Source of the DNA: CAZVRZ01 sp964629965
Lineage (GTDB): Bacteria > Chloroflexota > Anaerolineae > Anaerolineales > UBA4823
NCBI GenBank assembly: GCA_964629965.1
Contig: CAZVRZ010000053.1
Location: 1 to 33,836 of the forward strand
DNA: 33,836 nt
Direction of reading: 5' to 3'
Positions within the stretch are counted from its first letter, which is position 1. Each line of letters begins with the position of its first letter. The position numbers and the translations under genes were made by a program. The notes under the pieces are model-generated. The model worked only from the letters and a program-made list of their open reading frames with translations, made no database searches and was not told where the DNA came from. Of the stretch, positions 1 through 8,658 are shown piece by piece.

Positions 1-427
1 TCAATTTATCCGAGTTGGAAAGCGTGCCAACGATGTTGGGTCCTAACACGCACATGCCGTATTTGTGGGCGATGTTGATCAGTTCATCTTCGAGATCTTT
101 GCGCCCGACCTCGCTGAAGCCGGAGGTGATCACGCTCAGCGCTTTGATGCCTTTTTGGCCGCATTCTTCTGTAACCTGGGAAACGAACTTAACGGGAACC
201 GTGATGACTGCCAGGTCTACCTCGCCCGGGATATCGCCGATGTTTGCGAACACCGGTAAGCCGAGGATCTCGGTGGCTGTCGGGTTGATGGGGTAGATCT
301 TCCCATCGTAATGGCCCTCGATCAGGTTTTCGATGACCTTGTAGCCGATCTTGCCTGGCGTGGCGGAGGCGCCGACCACAGCCACAGTCTTCGGCCGCAA
401 GAGTTTATTAAGTACAGTTTGATCCAT
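1..427 (-). CDS. CoA-binding domain protein (NDP-forming acyl-CoA synthetase type), C-terminus cut by window edge
   Basis: Reading leftwards from the ATG at 427 there is an open frame of 142 codons with no stop before the window edge. The start MDQTVLNKLLRPKTVAVVGA and the following GASATPGKIGY form the Rossmann CoA-binding fold typical of succinyl-CoA synthetase alpha and ADP-forming acetyl-CoA synthetases. Later motifs fit too: IYPINPTATEILGLPV, PGEVDLAVITVP, AECG-like EECGQKGIKAL and VLGPNIVG. A good ribosome site (AGGAG) sits 7-8 bases before the ATG. The family makes or uses acyl-CoA with ATP/ADP in the cytoplasm. Whether this is a long fused synthetase, a SucD-like subunit or a stand-alone CoA-binding protein cannot be told because the rest lies outside the window. 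The usual Cys of GPNCxG is Ile here. Confidence 0.85.
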   Translation of the reverse strand, partial: MDQTVLNKLLRPKTVAVVGASATPGKIGYKVIENLIEGHYDGKIYPINPTATEILGLPVFANIGDIPGEVDLAVITVPVKFVSQVTEECGQKGIKALSVITSGFSEVGRKDLEDELINIAHKYGMCVLGPNIVGTLSNSDKL

Positions 428-791
428 GTTTTAACTCCTAATGATACTTTGGGTTGAAATATTTATTACGAATGCGAATAATTCCTGGGGTTTTGTCTTG
501 CTGACTGCTTCTTTCATTTTGGACATCCTGGGCGCTTAACGACAAAGAGAAATGTCTCACAGGGGAGAGTGAGACATTCTGTCAGATTAAATAAGATACC
601 CCCCTGGAGAGGGACAATCACAGCCCATATACTGAGATTATAACATAGGTGATTGCCTGGGAATCCATGAGTAAAATACCATGATTATCAAACTAATGTC
701 ATATTCCGTCCAGTAAGGTGAAGCGGCGATGGCATTCCTGTCTCAGGCGTGGCAATAATGCTGATACAATAACAACATTGAGACATATGCA
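428..791. other. Divergent intergenic region without a gene
   Basis: This stretch separates the minus-strand CoA-binding gene from the plus-strand Crp/Fnr gene, so it must hold both promoters. No convincing ORF is present. On the minus strand a TATAAT is seen at 637-642, with no clear -35 element. If that box is used, the transcript would carry the perfect hairpin at 551-578 in a leader of about 200 bases. No FNR-type TTGAT-N4-ATCAA box was found. Confidence 0.5.
551..578. repeat. Perfect 10-bp inverted repeat in divergent promoter region
   Basis: AATGTCTCAC at 551-560 is exactly complemented by GTGAGACATT at 569-578, with the 8-base spacer AGGGGAGA. It is not followed by a T-run and it lies between two divergent genes, so it is not placed as a terminator. 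It could be an operator or a leader hairpin for the CoA-binding gene. The function is inferred only from position. Confidence 0.6.
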
Positions 792-1542
792 ATGAAAACT
801 CGGAGAAGATCGCCTGTCAATTTGACTATAACTGAGCCGCATTATTGTTCCATCGACTTGCGGTTAAAAATTCTTGGCCGTTTGCCCTTTTTTGCCGGAC
901 TTTCGCGTTTGGCCTTGGAAGCGGTCAACCAACGTTTTGTCGAAACAGCCTGCCAGCCGGGCGAGGTGATTTACATGGCTGGAGACCCTGCTGACCGGCT
1001 GTTTGTGGTGGCAGAAGGTAAGATTAAACTGCTCGTGCATAGCCCATCTGGGCGCAACGTACTGTTGGATATACTGACCAGCGGTGAATTCTTTGGCAAC
1101 CTGGTAACGATAGGTGTGGCGGTTTACCAGGATACTGCCCAGGCCCCAGGCGCCGGCCTGTGTCCTCAGTATTCGCTCCGATTCCTTCCGGCAGGTGCTG
1201 GATGAGCATCCCGAGTTGGCGCTGAAAACGCTGCAAGTGATGGCAGAACGTTTAAACGCAGCTAACCACCGTATCCTGCGATTAAGTTCACTGCCCGTAG
1301 AGAAGCGGATCACCTTCACCTTGCTTGAATTGGGCCGGAAATTGGGCCGTCCGAAAGAAGGCATGCTGCTGATAGATACGCCTCTTTCTCGCGATGACCT
1401 GGCTGAGATGACCGGCGCGACACCTGACACCGTCAGCCGGGTGATGAGCCAGTTCCAAAATAACGGGATTATCGAGAGCGGGCGGCAGTGGGTTGGCATT
1501 AATAATTTAAAGCTGCTAGAAGCAATAGCCGGCGAAGAATAA
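792..1542 (+). pseudogene. Crp/Fnr-family transcriptional regulator, frameshifted in a C4 run
   Basis: Two frames together give one Crp/Fnr protein of about 249 residues. The first frame carries the cyclic-nucleotide-binding-like beta barrel (PGEVIYMAGDPADRLFVVAEG, then SGEFFGNLVTIGVAVYQDTAQA). The second frame resumes at ACVLSIRSDSFRQVL, continues through the dimer helix and ends in a HTH (PLSRDDLAEMTGATPDTVSR). Removing one C from the CCCC at 1144-1147 joins the frames without any loss. No Fnr-type N-terminal cysteine cluster is present (only two scattered Cys), so an oxygen-sensing Fe-S cluster is unlikely and an NO- or ligand-type sensor is more plausible. The neighbouring hemerythrin gene fits such a role. 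It is either a real frameshift or a homopolymer sequencing error. No strong ribosome site precedes the ATG at 792. Confidence 0.8.
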
Positions 1543-1628
1543 AGTTTCCGCCTGAACAAATCAAAGTGGGTTACGGTACGGGTTTTGCCGCAACTCTTTT
1601 GGGTTTTAATTAGATTGCCTGCAGTTAA

Positions 1629-1642
1629 ATGACCTACATCAT
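1629..1642. promoter_or_regulatory. Candidate Crp/Fnr-type operator upstream of hemerythrin
   Basis: ATGA-CCTACA-TCAT is a perfect 4-bp inverted repeat with a 6-base centre. It holds the TGA-N6-TCA core shared by Fnr/Dnr boxes (TTGAT-N4-ATCAA) but differs at the outer positions. It lies 84 bases before the hemerythrin ATG and 87 bases after the Crp/Fnr gene, which makes that regulator the obvious candidate. The assignment is an inference. Confidence 0.4.
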
Positions 1643-1725
1643 GGAAAGAAGCGTTGTTGGGCGGTATAGTAGTGGCAAGATTGATCGACAATCTAGCCGG
1701 AAATATCAAGTAGGAGGATAAGTTT

Positions 1726-2265
1726 ATGGGAAAAGCAACGCGAGATCTAAGAAACGAGCACGATGCGATTCTGCATGTCTTTGAAATTTTAGATAGGGTG
1801 CTGTCAAGAGATGTCAAAGAAGATACTGAGGTGATCAAGTTTGGCAATGAGTTGATTTACTTTCTCAAGATATTTGCAGATAAATGCCATCATGGGAAAG
1901 AAGAGGATCTCCTCTTTAAGGAAATGGTTGCCAAAGGTATACCCGATGAAGGCGGGCCGATTGGAGCGATGCTTCAAGAACACCGCCAGGGCAGAGAGTA
2001 CATTTCTTTGATGAGCAAATCTCTGGAATCCAAAGACATCAATCATTTCAAGGCCTATGCCATCCAATACCGTGATCTTCTGCGGAACCATATTGCGAAA
2101 GAAAATAACATTCTCTTTGTCATGGCAGATAGGGTTCTGGATGATGCCAGCCAGGATGATCTGTTTGATAAATTCGAAAATCATGAAGAGACCGTGATCG
2201 GGCATGGCGTTCATGAAGCGCTGCATTCAATGATCCATCAATGGGAAAGTGAAATTGGTTTATAG
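1726..2265 (+). CDS. Hemerythrin HHE domain protein
   Basis: The 179-residue protein is a soluble hemerythrin-type four-helix bundle. Candidate di-iron ligands are in the expected order: H12 (RNEHDAIL), H55/H56 with E59/E60 (KCHHGKEED), H86 (LQEHRQGRE), and H122 with E126 (NHIAKENN). A strong ribosome site, GGAGG, lies about 8 bases before the ATG. Members of this family bind oxygen, sense NO or oxygen, or help repair iron-sulphur clusters under nitrosative stress. There is no membrane segment or signal peptide. Its place next to a Crp/Fnr-type regulator and behind a TGA-N6-TCA box suggests control by redox or nitrogen oxides. The precise role is not shown by sequence. Confidence 0.9.
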   Translation: MGKATRDLRNEHDAILHVFEILDRVLSRDVKEDTEVIKFGNELIYFLKIFADKCHHGKEEDLLFKEMVAKGIPDEGGPIGAMLQEHRQGREYISLMSKSLESKDINHFKAYAIQYRDLLRNHIAKENNILFVMADRVLDDASQDDLFDKFENHEETVIGHGVHEALHSMIHQWESEIGL

Positions 2266-2410
2266 AAATGACATGATCACCTAAACCGCGCTCTGCCGAT
2301 CTCGCCCGGCGTGGAGTGAAATTCGCTGCGCTGATCTATCATCCATGATAAGATTTCAGCATGGAATTCGCTCACCTGCAGTCCTCTCGCGGGACGAATA
2401 GCAAGCGGCT

Positions 2411-3856
2411 ATGCCAACCGCGCCTAATCCCAGGCCCCTGGCAAGCAAGGCGGAAGCGATGCCAAACATAACGGCTGCAAACATCTTGCTGCTGGCGCTG
2501 GGCTCACGCGGGGATGTGACGCCTTATGTGACCCTGGCAGGAGCTTTGCAGCAGGCCGGAAACCGGGTGCGCGTGGCTACATTTGGTTACTTCCGCGAGA
2601 TGGTCGAGGCTGCCGGGCTGGAACTGCTGCCCGTCCAGGGGGATGCAGAAGACCTGCTGCGCCAGGCGGCGGATGGGATGCTGGATGCCAGCGCTCCGGC
2701 CCTGGCCAATCCTTTGGCGATCTTGCGCACCTTCCGCGCACTGCAGCGTTCTTATGGACAATTGGCCAGGCATTTGCCCCAGGTATTGGATGATCCGCGC
2801 TTGCTGGACACCGACCTGGTGCTTAACCAACTGCCGGCTTACCTGTTTGGCGAAGATATGGCTGAGATGTTGGCACAGCGCACCGGGCGCCGCGTACCCT
2901 GGGCGATCGTTTCTGTCATTCCTTTAAGTCGCAGTATTCACCGGCCGCTGCCGGGCTTTGGCAGCTTGCCGCCGTGGGCGTCGGAGGGCCTGCGGCGGGT
3001 TTACAACCTGTGGACCTATCGCACAGGCGAGCAAATAGGCTGGCAGATGTTCCGCCGGGCAGTCAATCGCTGGCGTTGCTCGCAGGGGATGAGGCCGCAG
3101 CCCTTTTGGGGGCGGTATGATGCCAATTTCTCGCCGCCTGCGGCAGGGGAAGCCGATCTCCGTCCTCCCATCTTATGCGGGTTCAGCGAACTTGTTTCGC
3201 CGCGCCCGCCCGATTGGGGCAACCATATCAGTCTCACCGGCTGGTGGTGGCCGCCGGACACGCGCTGGTTTGAGCCACAGGCGCCATGGCCTTTGCCTCC
3301 AAAATACGCCAACCCGGCGCTGGAACAATTCATTGCAGCCGGCGCACCGCCTGTCTTTGTCGGCCTGGGATCGATGCCGGCGCCAGACCCGGCGCGCACC
3401 AGCGCCTTGTTGATCGAGTCTGCCCGGCTAGCGGGAGCGCGGCTGGTGCTGCATTCAGGCTGGGCCGGCCTATCCGTTCCGCCGGAGATGGCTGAGCGGG
3501 TTTTCTGTATTTCGTATGCACCCTATGATTGGCTTTTTCCGCAGATGAGCCTGGTGATCCATCACGGCGGGTCTGGCACCACTGGTTATGCCCTGGCCTC
3601 CGGTGTGCCTTCCATGGCGCTGCCTTTTGTGTTTGATCAGTTCTTTTGGGGCGAGCGCAGCGCCGCCTTGGGCGTTGGACCGGCGCCGATCCCGTTTACG
3701 CGTCTGAGCGTCCGGGCGTTGGCAGAAGCCATTCGTCAGGCTCAGCAGAGCGGCGCCTTTCAACCTGCCGCTGCAGCCCTGGCGAAACGCCTGCGCGCCG
3801 AGAACGGCCTGCAGCGAGCCGTGGCCCAGGTGAACCAAATCATCGTTGACAACTGA
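2411..3856 (+). CDS. GT1/GT28-like glycosyltransferase (UDP-sugar:sterol/lipid type)
   Basis: A 481-residue GT-B glycosyltransferase. The N-terminal half opens with ILLLALGSRGDVTPYVTLAG, the glycine-rich start typical of sterol glucosyltransferase and MGT-like enzymes. The C-terminal nucleotide-sugar site shows VFVGLGSMP, then SYAPYDWLFPQMSLVIHHGG and SGTTGYALASGVPSMALP with FDQFFWGER. An inner ATG at 2459, preceded by AAGGCGGA, starts right before the conserved fold and may be the true start; the first 16 residues are not conserved-looking. It has no signal peptide. The acceptor is probably a lipid, sterol-like or polyketide molecule, but this cannot be read from sequence. It stands alone between the hemerythrin gene and the Mrp operon. 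Confidence 0.88.
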   Translation: MPTAPNPRPLASKAEAMPNITAANILLLALGSRGDVTPYVTLAGALQQAGNRVRVATFGYFREMVEAAGLELLPVQGDAEDLLRQAADGMLDASAPALANPLAILRTFRALQRSYGQLARHLPQVLDDPRLLDTDLVLNQLPAYLFGEDMAEMLAQRTGRRVPWAIVSVIPLSRSIHRPLPGFGSLPPWASEGLRRVYNLWTYRTGEQIGWQMFRRAVNRWRCSQGMRPQPFWGRYDANFSPPAAGEADLRPPILCGFSELVSPRPPDWGNHISLTGWWWPPDTRWFEPQAPWPLPPKYANPALEQFIAAGAPPVFVGLGSMPAPDPARTSALLIESARLAGARLVLHSGWAGLSVPPEMAERVFCISYAPYDWLFPQMSLVIHHGGSGTTGYALASGVPSMALPFVFDQFFWGERSAALGVGPAPIPFTRLSVRALAEAIRQAQQSGAFQPAAAALAKRLRAENGLQRAVAQVNQIIVDN

Positions 3857-4015
3857 ACTATCGATTCGAGCTGGCAGTTGGCGTGGTGAGCAAACCGACT
3901 GCTGCAATTGACCCGCCGGTACCCTTGCAGAATGCGAACTTGTAAGGCAAAATATTCTCGTTTGCTTTTTGTCGGCAGTATTTTCAACTCTCCAAAGATT
4001 GCTTGGGATGGACGG

Positions 4016-6364
4016 ATGATGCTCTTAGCTTACACTGTTCTAGCGGGGATACTCCTGGCTGCGCTGGCGCCGCTGCTGCACCGGCGCTTTAGCTTGCGCT
4101 TTGCGCCCCTCTCTGCGGCGCTGGCACTTTTCCCGTTGGCGATCTTTATCCAGTTGTGCCTCGCCATTCCAGCGGTTGCGGCTGGAGATACCTGGCAGAT
4201 GATGGTTCCCTGGGTGCCAAGCCTGGGATTAAGCTTGAACATCAGGCTGGATGGCCTGAGCCTGGTGATGGCGCTGCTGATCTCGGGGATTGGTGCGCTG
4301 GTCATCATCTACGGCGGCGCCTATCTGCATGATCATCCCTTCCTGGGACGCTTCTACGGTTGGGTGATCCTGTTCATGACTGCCATGCTGGGGGTGGTGC
4401 TGAGCAACAATGCCCTGCTCTTGTTCGTCTTTTGGGAGTTCACCAGTATTTCCAGTTTCTTCTTGATCGGTTTTGAACATCACAAAGCCAATGCCCGCGC
4501 CGCTGCCTGGCAGGCGCTGCTGGTTACGGGTTCGGGCGGGCTGTCGATGCTGGCCGGCTTTGCCCTGCTGGCACAGATCACCGGTTCGTTTGAGATCAGC
4601 CGCTGGATTGAAAGCTCAACTGCCGTCAGCGCTCATCCCCTGGCGCCGGCCGCCTTCCTGCTGGTGCTGGCGGGAGCCGCCACCAAATCAGCCCAATTTC
4701 CTTTCCACTTTTGGCTGCCCAATGCGATGGAAGCCCCGGCGCCGGTCAGCGCCTACTTGCATTCGGCCACCATGGTCAAGGCCGGGGTGTACCTGTTGGC
4801 CAGGCTGTCTCCTCTTTTCGGAGGGTTAGCGCTGTGGCCGGTGGTGCTCACCCTGCTTGGACTGCTCACCCTGGTGGGTGGAGCCTTGTTGGCATTGGCG
4901 CAAACGGATCTGAAACGCCTGCTGGCCTATACCACCATCTCGGCGCTGGGCTCGATGGTTTTCTTTCTCGGCCTGGGCACACCGTTGGCGGTCAAAACCG
5001 CGGTAATGGTGCTGATTGCCCACGCCCTGTACAAAGGCGCTTTGTTCCTGGCGGCGGGCAGTGTGGACCATGGCGCCGGGTCCAGGGATATTGCCATCCT
5101 GGGAGGCCTGGGGCGCGCCATGCCCTTCACCGCGGCCGCAGCGGGGTTGGCTGGGCTTTCGATGGCTGGGATTCCCCCGCTGCTGGGTTTCATCGCCAAA
5201 GAGTTGATGTACGAGACGACCCTGGAGGCCATCCAGCCGGTGCTGCTGACCGGGCTGCTTTTGATGGCCAATGTGGGCATGGTGGTTGTGGCAGCCTGGG
5301 TCGCTTACCAGCCATTTTGGGGCAAGCCAGGGCAGGAGGATCTGCATCCCCACGAAGGCGCAGCGGGGTTGTGGTTTCCGCCGCTGCTTCTGGCCGTCTT
5401 GAGTCTGCTGCTGGGGGCTTTACCCCAACTGGCCGGCAAGTGGCTGGTGGCACCTGCTGCACAGGCTATCTGGCAGGCGCCTTTATCAGTCAAGCTGTCC
5501 ATTTGGCATGGCCTCACCCCCATGCTTGGCCTCAGCATCCTGACACTGCTGCTGGGCATTGGCCTGTCTAGCGCCAGGCGGCGCTTCCAGCCGGGCATAA
5601 CCCGCTTCTGGCATGCCCTGGCAAAATTTGGCCCGGCAGCCCTCTATCCGCGCAGCCTGCACGCCGTCCTTTCCTTCGCTTCCTGGCAAACCAACATGCT
5701 GCAGAGCGGCTACTTACGTGTCTACGTGATTTCGATCGTGTTGTTCACCGTTGTCCTGGCCATATTTACGATGGCACTGCGTTCCATCCAATTCTCTGTT
5801 CCGGTCATTACTCTGCCGCGGTTCTACGATGTCGTCCTGATTGGTATCATCTTGACTGCCACCTTCCTGGTGACACAGGCCCGCTCTCGCCTGGCAACCA
5901 TTGCGCTGCTTGGGTCAATTGGCTTCAGCATCGCGATCATCTTCCTGCTCTACAGTGCACCCGACCTGGCTATGGTGCAATTTGCCATCGAGACCCTGAC
6001 GGTGATCTTGTTTGTACTGGTGCTCTACCGCCTGCCAAAGTTCAAGCAGTTCAGCAGCCGGAGCACGAAGATCACCGATATGCTGGTAGCGTTGATGGGC
6101 GGAGTATTGATGACCATCTTGATGTTGATCGTTTCAGCACATAATTCTGATGCCCACCTGGCTCGCTATTTTGTGGAGAACAGCCTGCCGTTGGCCAACG
6201 GGCGCAATATCGTCAACGTGATCCTGGTGGACTTCCGCGGCTTCGACACCCTGGGAGAGATCACGGTGCTGGCGATCGCTGCCCTGGGGGTTTTTAGCCT
6301 GATCAAGCTGGCATCCAATGGAGTACCCAAGCGTCGGGTCCCGCTTACAGGAGGAAAGAAGTAA
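4016..6364 (+). CDS. mrpA: Mrp-type Na+/H+ antiporter subunit A
   Basis: A 782-residue polytopic membrane protein, first gene of a complete mrpABCDEFG set. The N-terminal two thirds are NuoL-like. FVFWEFTSISSFFLIGFEHH carries the conserved Glu (residue 141), AATKSAQFPFHFWLPNAMEA carries the conserved Lys (224), and TDLKRLLAYTTISALG follows. The C-terminal third carries the MbhD/MbhE-like part (YSAPDLAMVQFAIETLTVI and VDFRGFDTLGEITVLAI). An upstream in-frame ATG at 3908 exists, but the leader it adds is soluble and unlike the family. The ATG pair at 4016/4019 follows GGGATGGACGG and starts at the first membrane helix. The complex exchanges cytoplasmic Na+ (or other monovalent cations) for outside protons and serves salt and alkali tolerance. 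Confidence 0.93.
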   Translation: MMLLAYTVLAGILLAALAPLLHRRFSLRFAPLSAALALFPLAIFIQLCLAIPAVAAGDTWQMMVPWVPSLGLSLNIRLDGLSLVMALLISGIGALVIIYGGAYLHDHPFLGRFYGWVILFMTAMLGVVLSNNALLLFVFWEFTSISSFFLIGFEHHKANARAAAWQALLVTGSGGLSMLAGFALLAQITGSFEISRWIESSTAVSAHPLAPAAFLLVLAGAATKSAQFPFHFWLPNAMEAPAPVSAYLHSATMVKAGVYLLARLSPLFGGLALWPVVLTLLGLLTLVGGALLALAQTDLKRLLAYTTISALGSMVFFLGLGTPLAVKTAVMVLIAHALYKGALFLAAGSVDHGAGSRDIAILGGLGRAMPFTAAAAGLAGLSMAGIPPLLGFIAKELMYETTLEAIQPVLLTGLLLMANVGMVVVAAWVAYQPFWGKPGQEDLHPHEGAAGLWFPPLLLAVLSLLLGALPQLAGKWLVAPAAQAIWQAPLSVKLSIWHGLTPMLGLSILTLLLGIGLSSARRRFQPGITRFWHALAKFGPAALYPRSLHAVLSFASWQTNMLQSGYLRVYVISIVLFTVVLAIFTMALRSIQFSVPVITLPRFYDVVLIGIILTATFLVTQARSRLATIALLGSIGFSIAIIFLLYSAPDLAMVQFAIETLTVILFVLVLYRLPKFKQFSSRSTKITDMLVALMGGVLMTILMLIVSAHNSDAHLARYFVENSLPLANGRNIVNVILVDFRGFDTLGEITVLAIAALGVFSLIKLASNGVPKRRVPLTGGKK

Positions 6365-6774
6365 TGCAGCGCTCTATTCTGCTCTCGGCTGCAGCTCGCT
6401 ACTTAATGCCCTTGATGCTGGTTTTCTCGATTTTCCTGCTGATCCGCGGCCACAACGAAGTTGGCGGCGGTTTTGCCGGCGGGTTGGTGGCCACCAGCGC
6501 ACTGATGCTGTATAGCATCGCCCTTTCCCCGGCTGCTTTACGCAAGCTGCTGCCCATGGAGCCACGCTTGCTGGTGAGCATCGGGCTGCTTTTTGCCCTG
6601 TTCAGCGGGGCGATCCCTATGCTGGTAGGCAAACCTTTCATGACCGGGCTGTGGCTAAAATTCCCCCTTCCCGTTATTGGCAAGGTGGGTACGCCCCTCT
6701 TATTCGATACCGGCGTATATTTCGTCGTCATTGGGGTGGTGACATGGATTCTGTTGACCCTGGCGGAGGAATGA
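6364..6774 (+). CDS. mrpB: Mrp-type Na+/H+ antiporter subunit B
   Basis: A 136-residue membrane protein whose ATG overlaps the mrpA stop (TAATG). RGHNEVGGGFAGGLVATSAL is the hallmark MnhB/MrpB motif, followed by LFDTGVYFVVIGVVTWILL near the end. Four hydrophobic segments are visible. The length matches the family. It is translationally coupled to mrpA and is part of the membrane-embedded antiporter complex. Confidence 0.95.
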   Translation: MQRSILLSAAARYLMPLMLVFSIFLLIRGHNEVGGGFAGGLVATSALMLYSIALSPAALRKLLPMEPRLLVSIGLLFALFSGAIPMLVGKPFMTGLWLKFPLPVIGKVGTPLLFDTGVYFVVIGVVTWILLTLAEE

Positions 6775-6775
6775 A

Positions 6776-7177
6776 ATGGTATTGCTGTTAGCCATCACTG
6801 CCGGTGTGCTTTTTGCTGCTGCCATTTACATGCTCTTGCGCCGCAGCCTGATGAAAATCCTGGTCGGCCTGCTGCTGCTGAGCTATGCCGTCAACCTGCT
6901 GCTTATCAATTCGGCTGATTTGATCCCTGCCCGCCCCTCCCTGGTGGCGCCGGATAGTTTGCGGCCCCCGGCCGTCTATGCCGACCCTGTGCCGCAAGCC
7001 CTGATCTTGACCGCTATCGTCATCAGTTTTGGCCTCACGGCGTTTGCTGTTGTACTGATGCGCCAGGTCTACGGTGCCCTGGGCACAGACGATCTGGATG
7101 AAATGCGCTGCACCGATGTGCCCTGCCAGGAAGTTGAGATTGCCTGCGAGGAAGAACTGCTGGAGGAGCCGTTGTGA
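6776..7177 (+). CDS. mrpC: Mrp-type Na+/H+ antiporter subunit C
   Basis: A 133-residue NuoK-like subunit with three membrane segments, starting one base after the mrpB stop. LRRSLMKILVGLLLLSYAVN and the middle ADPVPQALILTAIVISFGLT are typical of MnhC/MrpC. The C-terminal tail is acidic and has three Cys (RCTDVPCQEVEIACEEE), which is longer and more Cys-rich than many homologues. The function of that tail is unknown. Confidence 0.94.
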   Translation: MVLLLAITAGVLFAAAIYMLLRRSLMKILVGLLLLSYAVNLLLINSADLIPARPSLVAPDSLRPPAVYADPVPQALILTAIVISFGLTAFAVVLMRQVYGALGTDDLDEMRCTDVPCQEVEIACEEELLEEPL

Positions 7178-8658
7178 TCGCCTTACCGATCTTGCTACCG
7201 CTCCTGTTTGGCATCTTAAGCCTGATGGCCTGGCATGCGGCGCGCTGGCAGAAAGCGTTCAGCCTGGTCGGAAGCACTGCTCAATTGGGAGCGGCGCTGT
7301 GGATGCTTGTCACGGTGCAGCAAGACGGTATCCAGTGTTTGCAAGTGGGCAATTGGCCGGCGCCGTTTGGCATCGTGTTGGCTGTGGATCTGTTCAGCGC
7401 TATCATGGTGACGGTAGCCGCAGTAGTCGCCCTGGTTGTAGCGGCCTACAGCCAGGCGTCCATAGACCCGTCCCGGGTGCAGTTCGGCTATTACCCGCTC
7501 TTCTTCTTTCTGCTGATGGGCGTCAATGGCGCCTTCATCACCGGCGACCTGTTCAATCTCTACGTGTGGTTTGAAGTCATGCTGATGAGTTCCTTCGTCA
7601 TACTCTCCCTGGGCGGCGAGCGACCCCAAATCGAAGGGGCCATCAAGTATGTGATCCTCAACTTGCTTTCTTCCACCCTGTTCCTCTCGGCGGTGGGGCT
7701 GCTTTACAACCTGGGTGGTACCCTCAACATGGCCGACCTGGCCCTGCGCCTGCCCAGGCTTGAATCAGGTAACCAGGTCACCTTGATCGCCATGCTGTTC
7801 CTGGTGGCATTTGGGATCAAATCAGCCATCTTCCCCCTCTTCTTCTGGCTACCGGCCTCCTATCATACTCCACCGGTGACTGTTACGGCGCTCTTCTCTG
7901 GGCTGCTGACCAAAGTTGGCGTATACGCCCTTTTTCGAGTTTTTACCCTGTTCTTCGTGCAAGATACCGCTTACACCCACACCATCATCCTGGTGATTGC
8001 CGGCTTTACCATGGTCACCGGCGTTTTTGGGGCCGCCGCCCAGACCGATCTGCGCCGGCTGCTTTCTTTCCACATCGTCAGCCAGATTGGCTACTTGTTG
8101 ATGGGATTGGGCCTGTTCAGCCAACCGGCCCTGGCGGCCAGCATCTACTTCATGGTGCACGTTATCCTGGCCAAAACTTCGCTCTTCTTGGTGGCGGGCA
8201 TCGTGGAGAAGATGGACGGCTCCTTCAACCTGAAAGAACTGGGCGGCATTTACAGCGCTCGCTTTGGCGTGGCGCTGCTTTTCTTGCTGCCGGCCCTGTC
8301 GCTGGCCGGTCTGCCGCCTCTCTCTGGCTTTTTTGCCAAGCTGGCGCTGGTTATGGCTGGCTTTGAGCTGCAGCAGTATCTCATCGTAGCCGCCGGCCTG
8401 GCCGTCAGCCTGATGACTCTTTACTCGATGACCAAGATATGGAATGAGGCCTTCTGGAAAGAGCCCAAAGATCCGGCCCATCACCCGCCGCATAAGCCCG
8501 TCTCAGCCTGGTTGTGGGCTCCCACCGCCGCCCTGGTGCTGCTTTCGCTGCTGGCCGGTATCCTGGCAGAACCGCTGCTGAACCTTGCCAGCCAGGCTGC
8601 CACCCAACTGGCTGATCCATCCATCTATATCCAGGCAGTATTAGGAGTTGCGCCATGA
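7174..8658 (+). CDS. mrpD: Mrp-type Na+/H+ antiporter subunit D
   Basis: A 494-residue NuoN/NuoM-like proton-channel subunit. It starts at a GTG that overlaps the mrpC stop (GTGA). Key motifs are LYVWFEVMLMSSFVIL with the conserved Glu, GIKSAIFPLFFWLPASYHTP with the conserved Lys, FSGLLTKVGVYALFRVF, and AAQTDLRRLLSFHIVSQIGY. About fourteen membrane segments are expected. The length is normal for MrpD. Confidence 0.95.
   Translation: MIALPILLPLLFGILSLMAWHAARWQKAFSLVGSTAQLGAALWMLVTVQQDGIQCLQVGNWPAPFGIVLAVDLFSAIMVTVAAVVALVVAAYSQASIDPSRVQFGYYPLFFFLLMGVNGAFITGDLFNLYVWFEVMLMSSFVILSLGGERPQIEGAIKYVILNLLSSTLFLSAVGLLYNLGGTLNMADLALRLPRLESGNQVTLIAMLFLVAFGIKSAIFPLFFWLPASYHTPPVTVTALFSGLLTKVGVYALFRVFTLFFVQDTAYTHTIILVIAGFTMVTGVFGAAAQTDLRRLLSFHIVSQIGYLLMGLGLFSQPALAASIYFMVHVILAKTSLFLVAGIVEKMDGSFNLKELGGIYSARFGVALLFLLPALSLAGLPPLSGFFAKLALVMAGFELQQYLIVAAGLAVSLMTLYSMTKIWNEAFWKEPKDPAHHPPHKPVSAWLWAPTAALVLLSLLAGILAEPLLNLASQAATQLADPSIYIQAVLGVAP

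Noticed and set aside
1681..1693. TTGATCGACAATC as an FNR box
   Set aside because: Only the first half matches TTGAT-N4-ATCAA; the second half (AATCT) does not.
864..1847. 327-codon minus-strand open frame
   Set aside because: It lies opposite the Crp/Fnr and hemerythrin genes, shows no family motif, and is best explained as an antisense shadow.
2337..2350. TATCAT-CC-ATGATA palindrome before the glycosyltransferase gene
   Set aside because: It is short, it occurs only once in what I examined, and no promoter boxes lie around it; chance is likely.
4711..5571. 286-codon plus-strand open frame
   Set aside because: It is a second frame inside mrpA with low-complexity Gly/Arg-rich composition.
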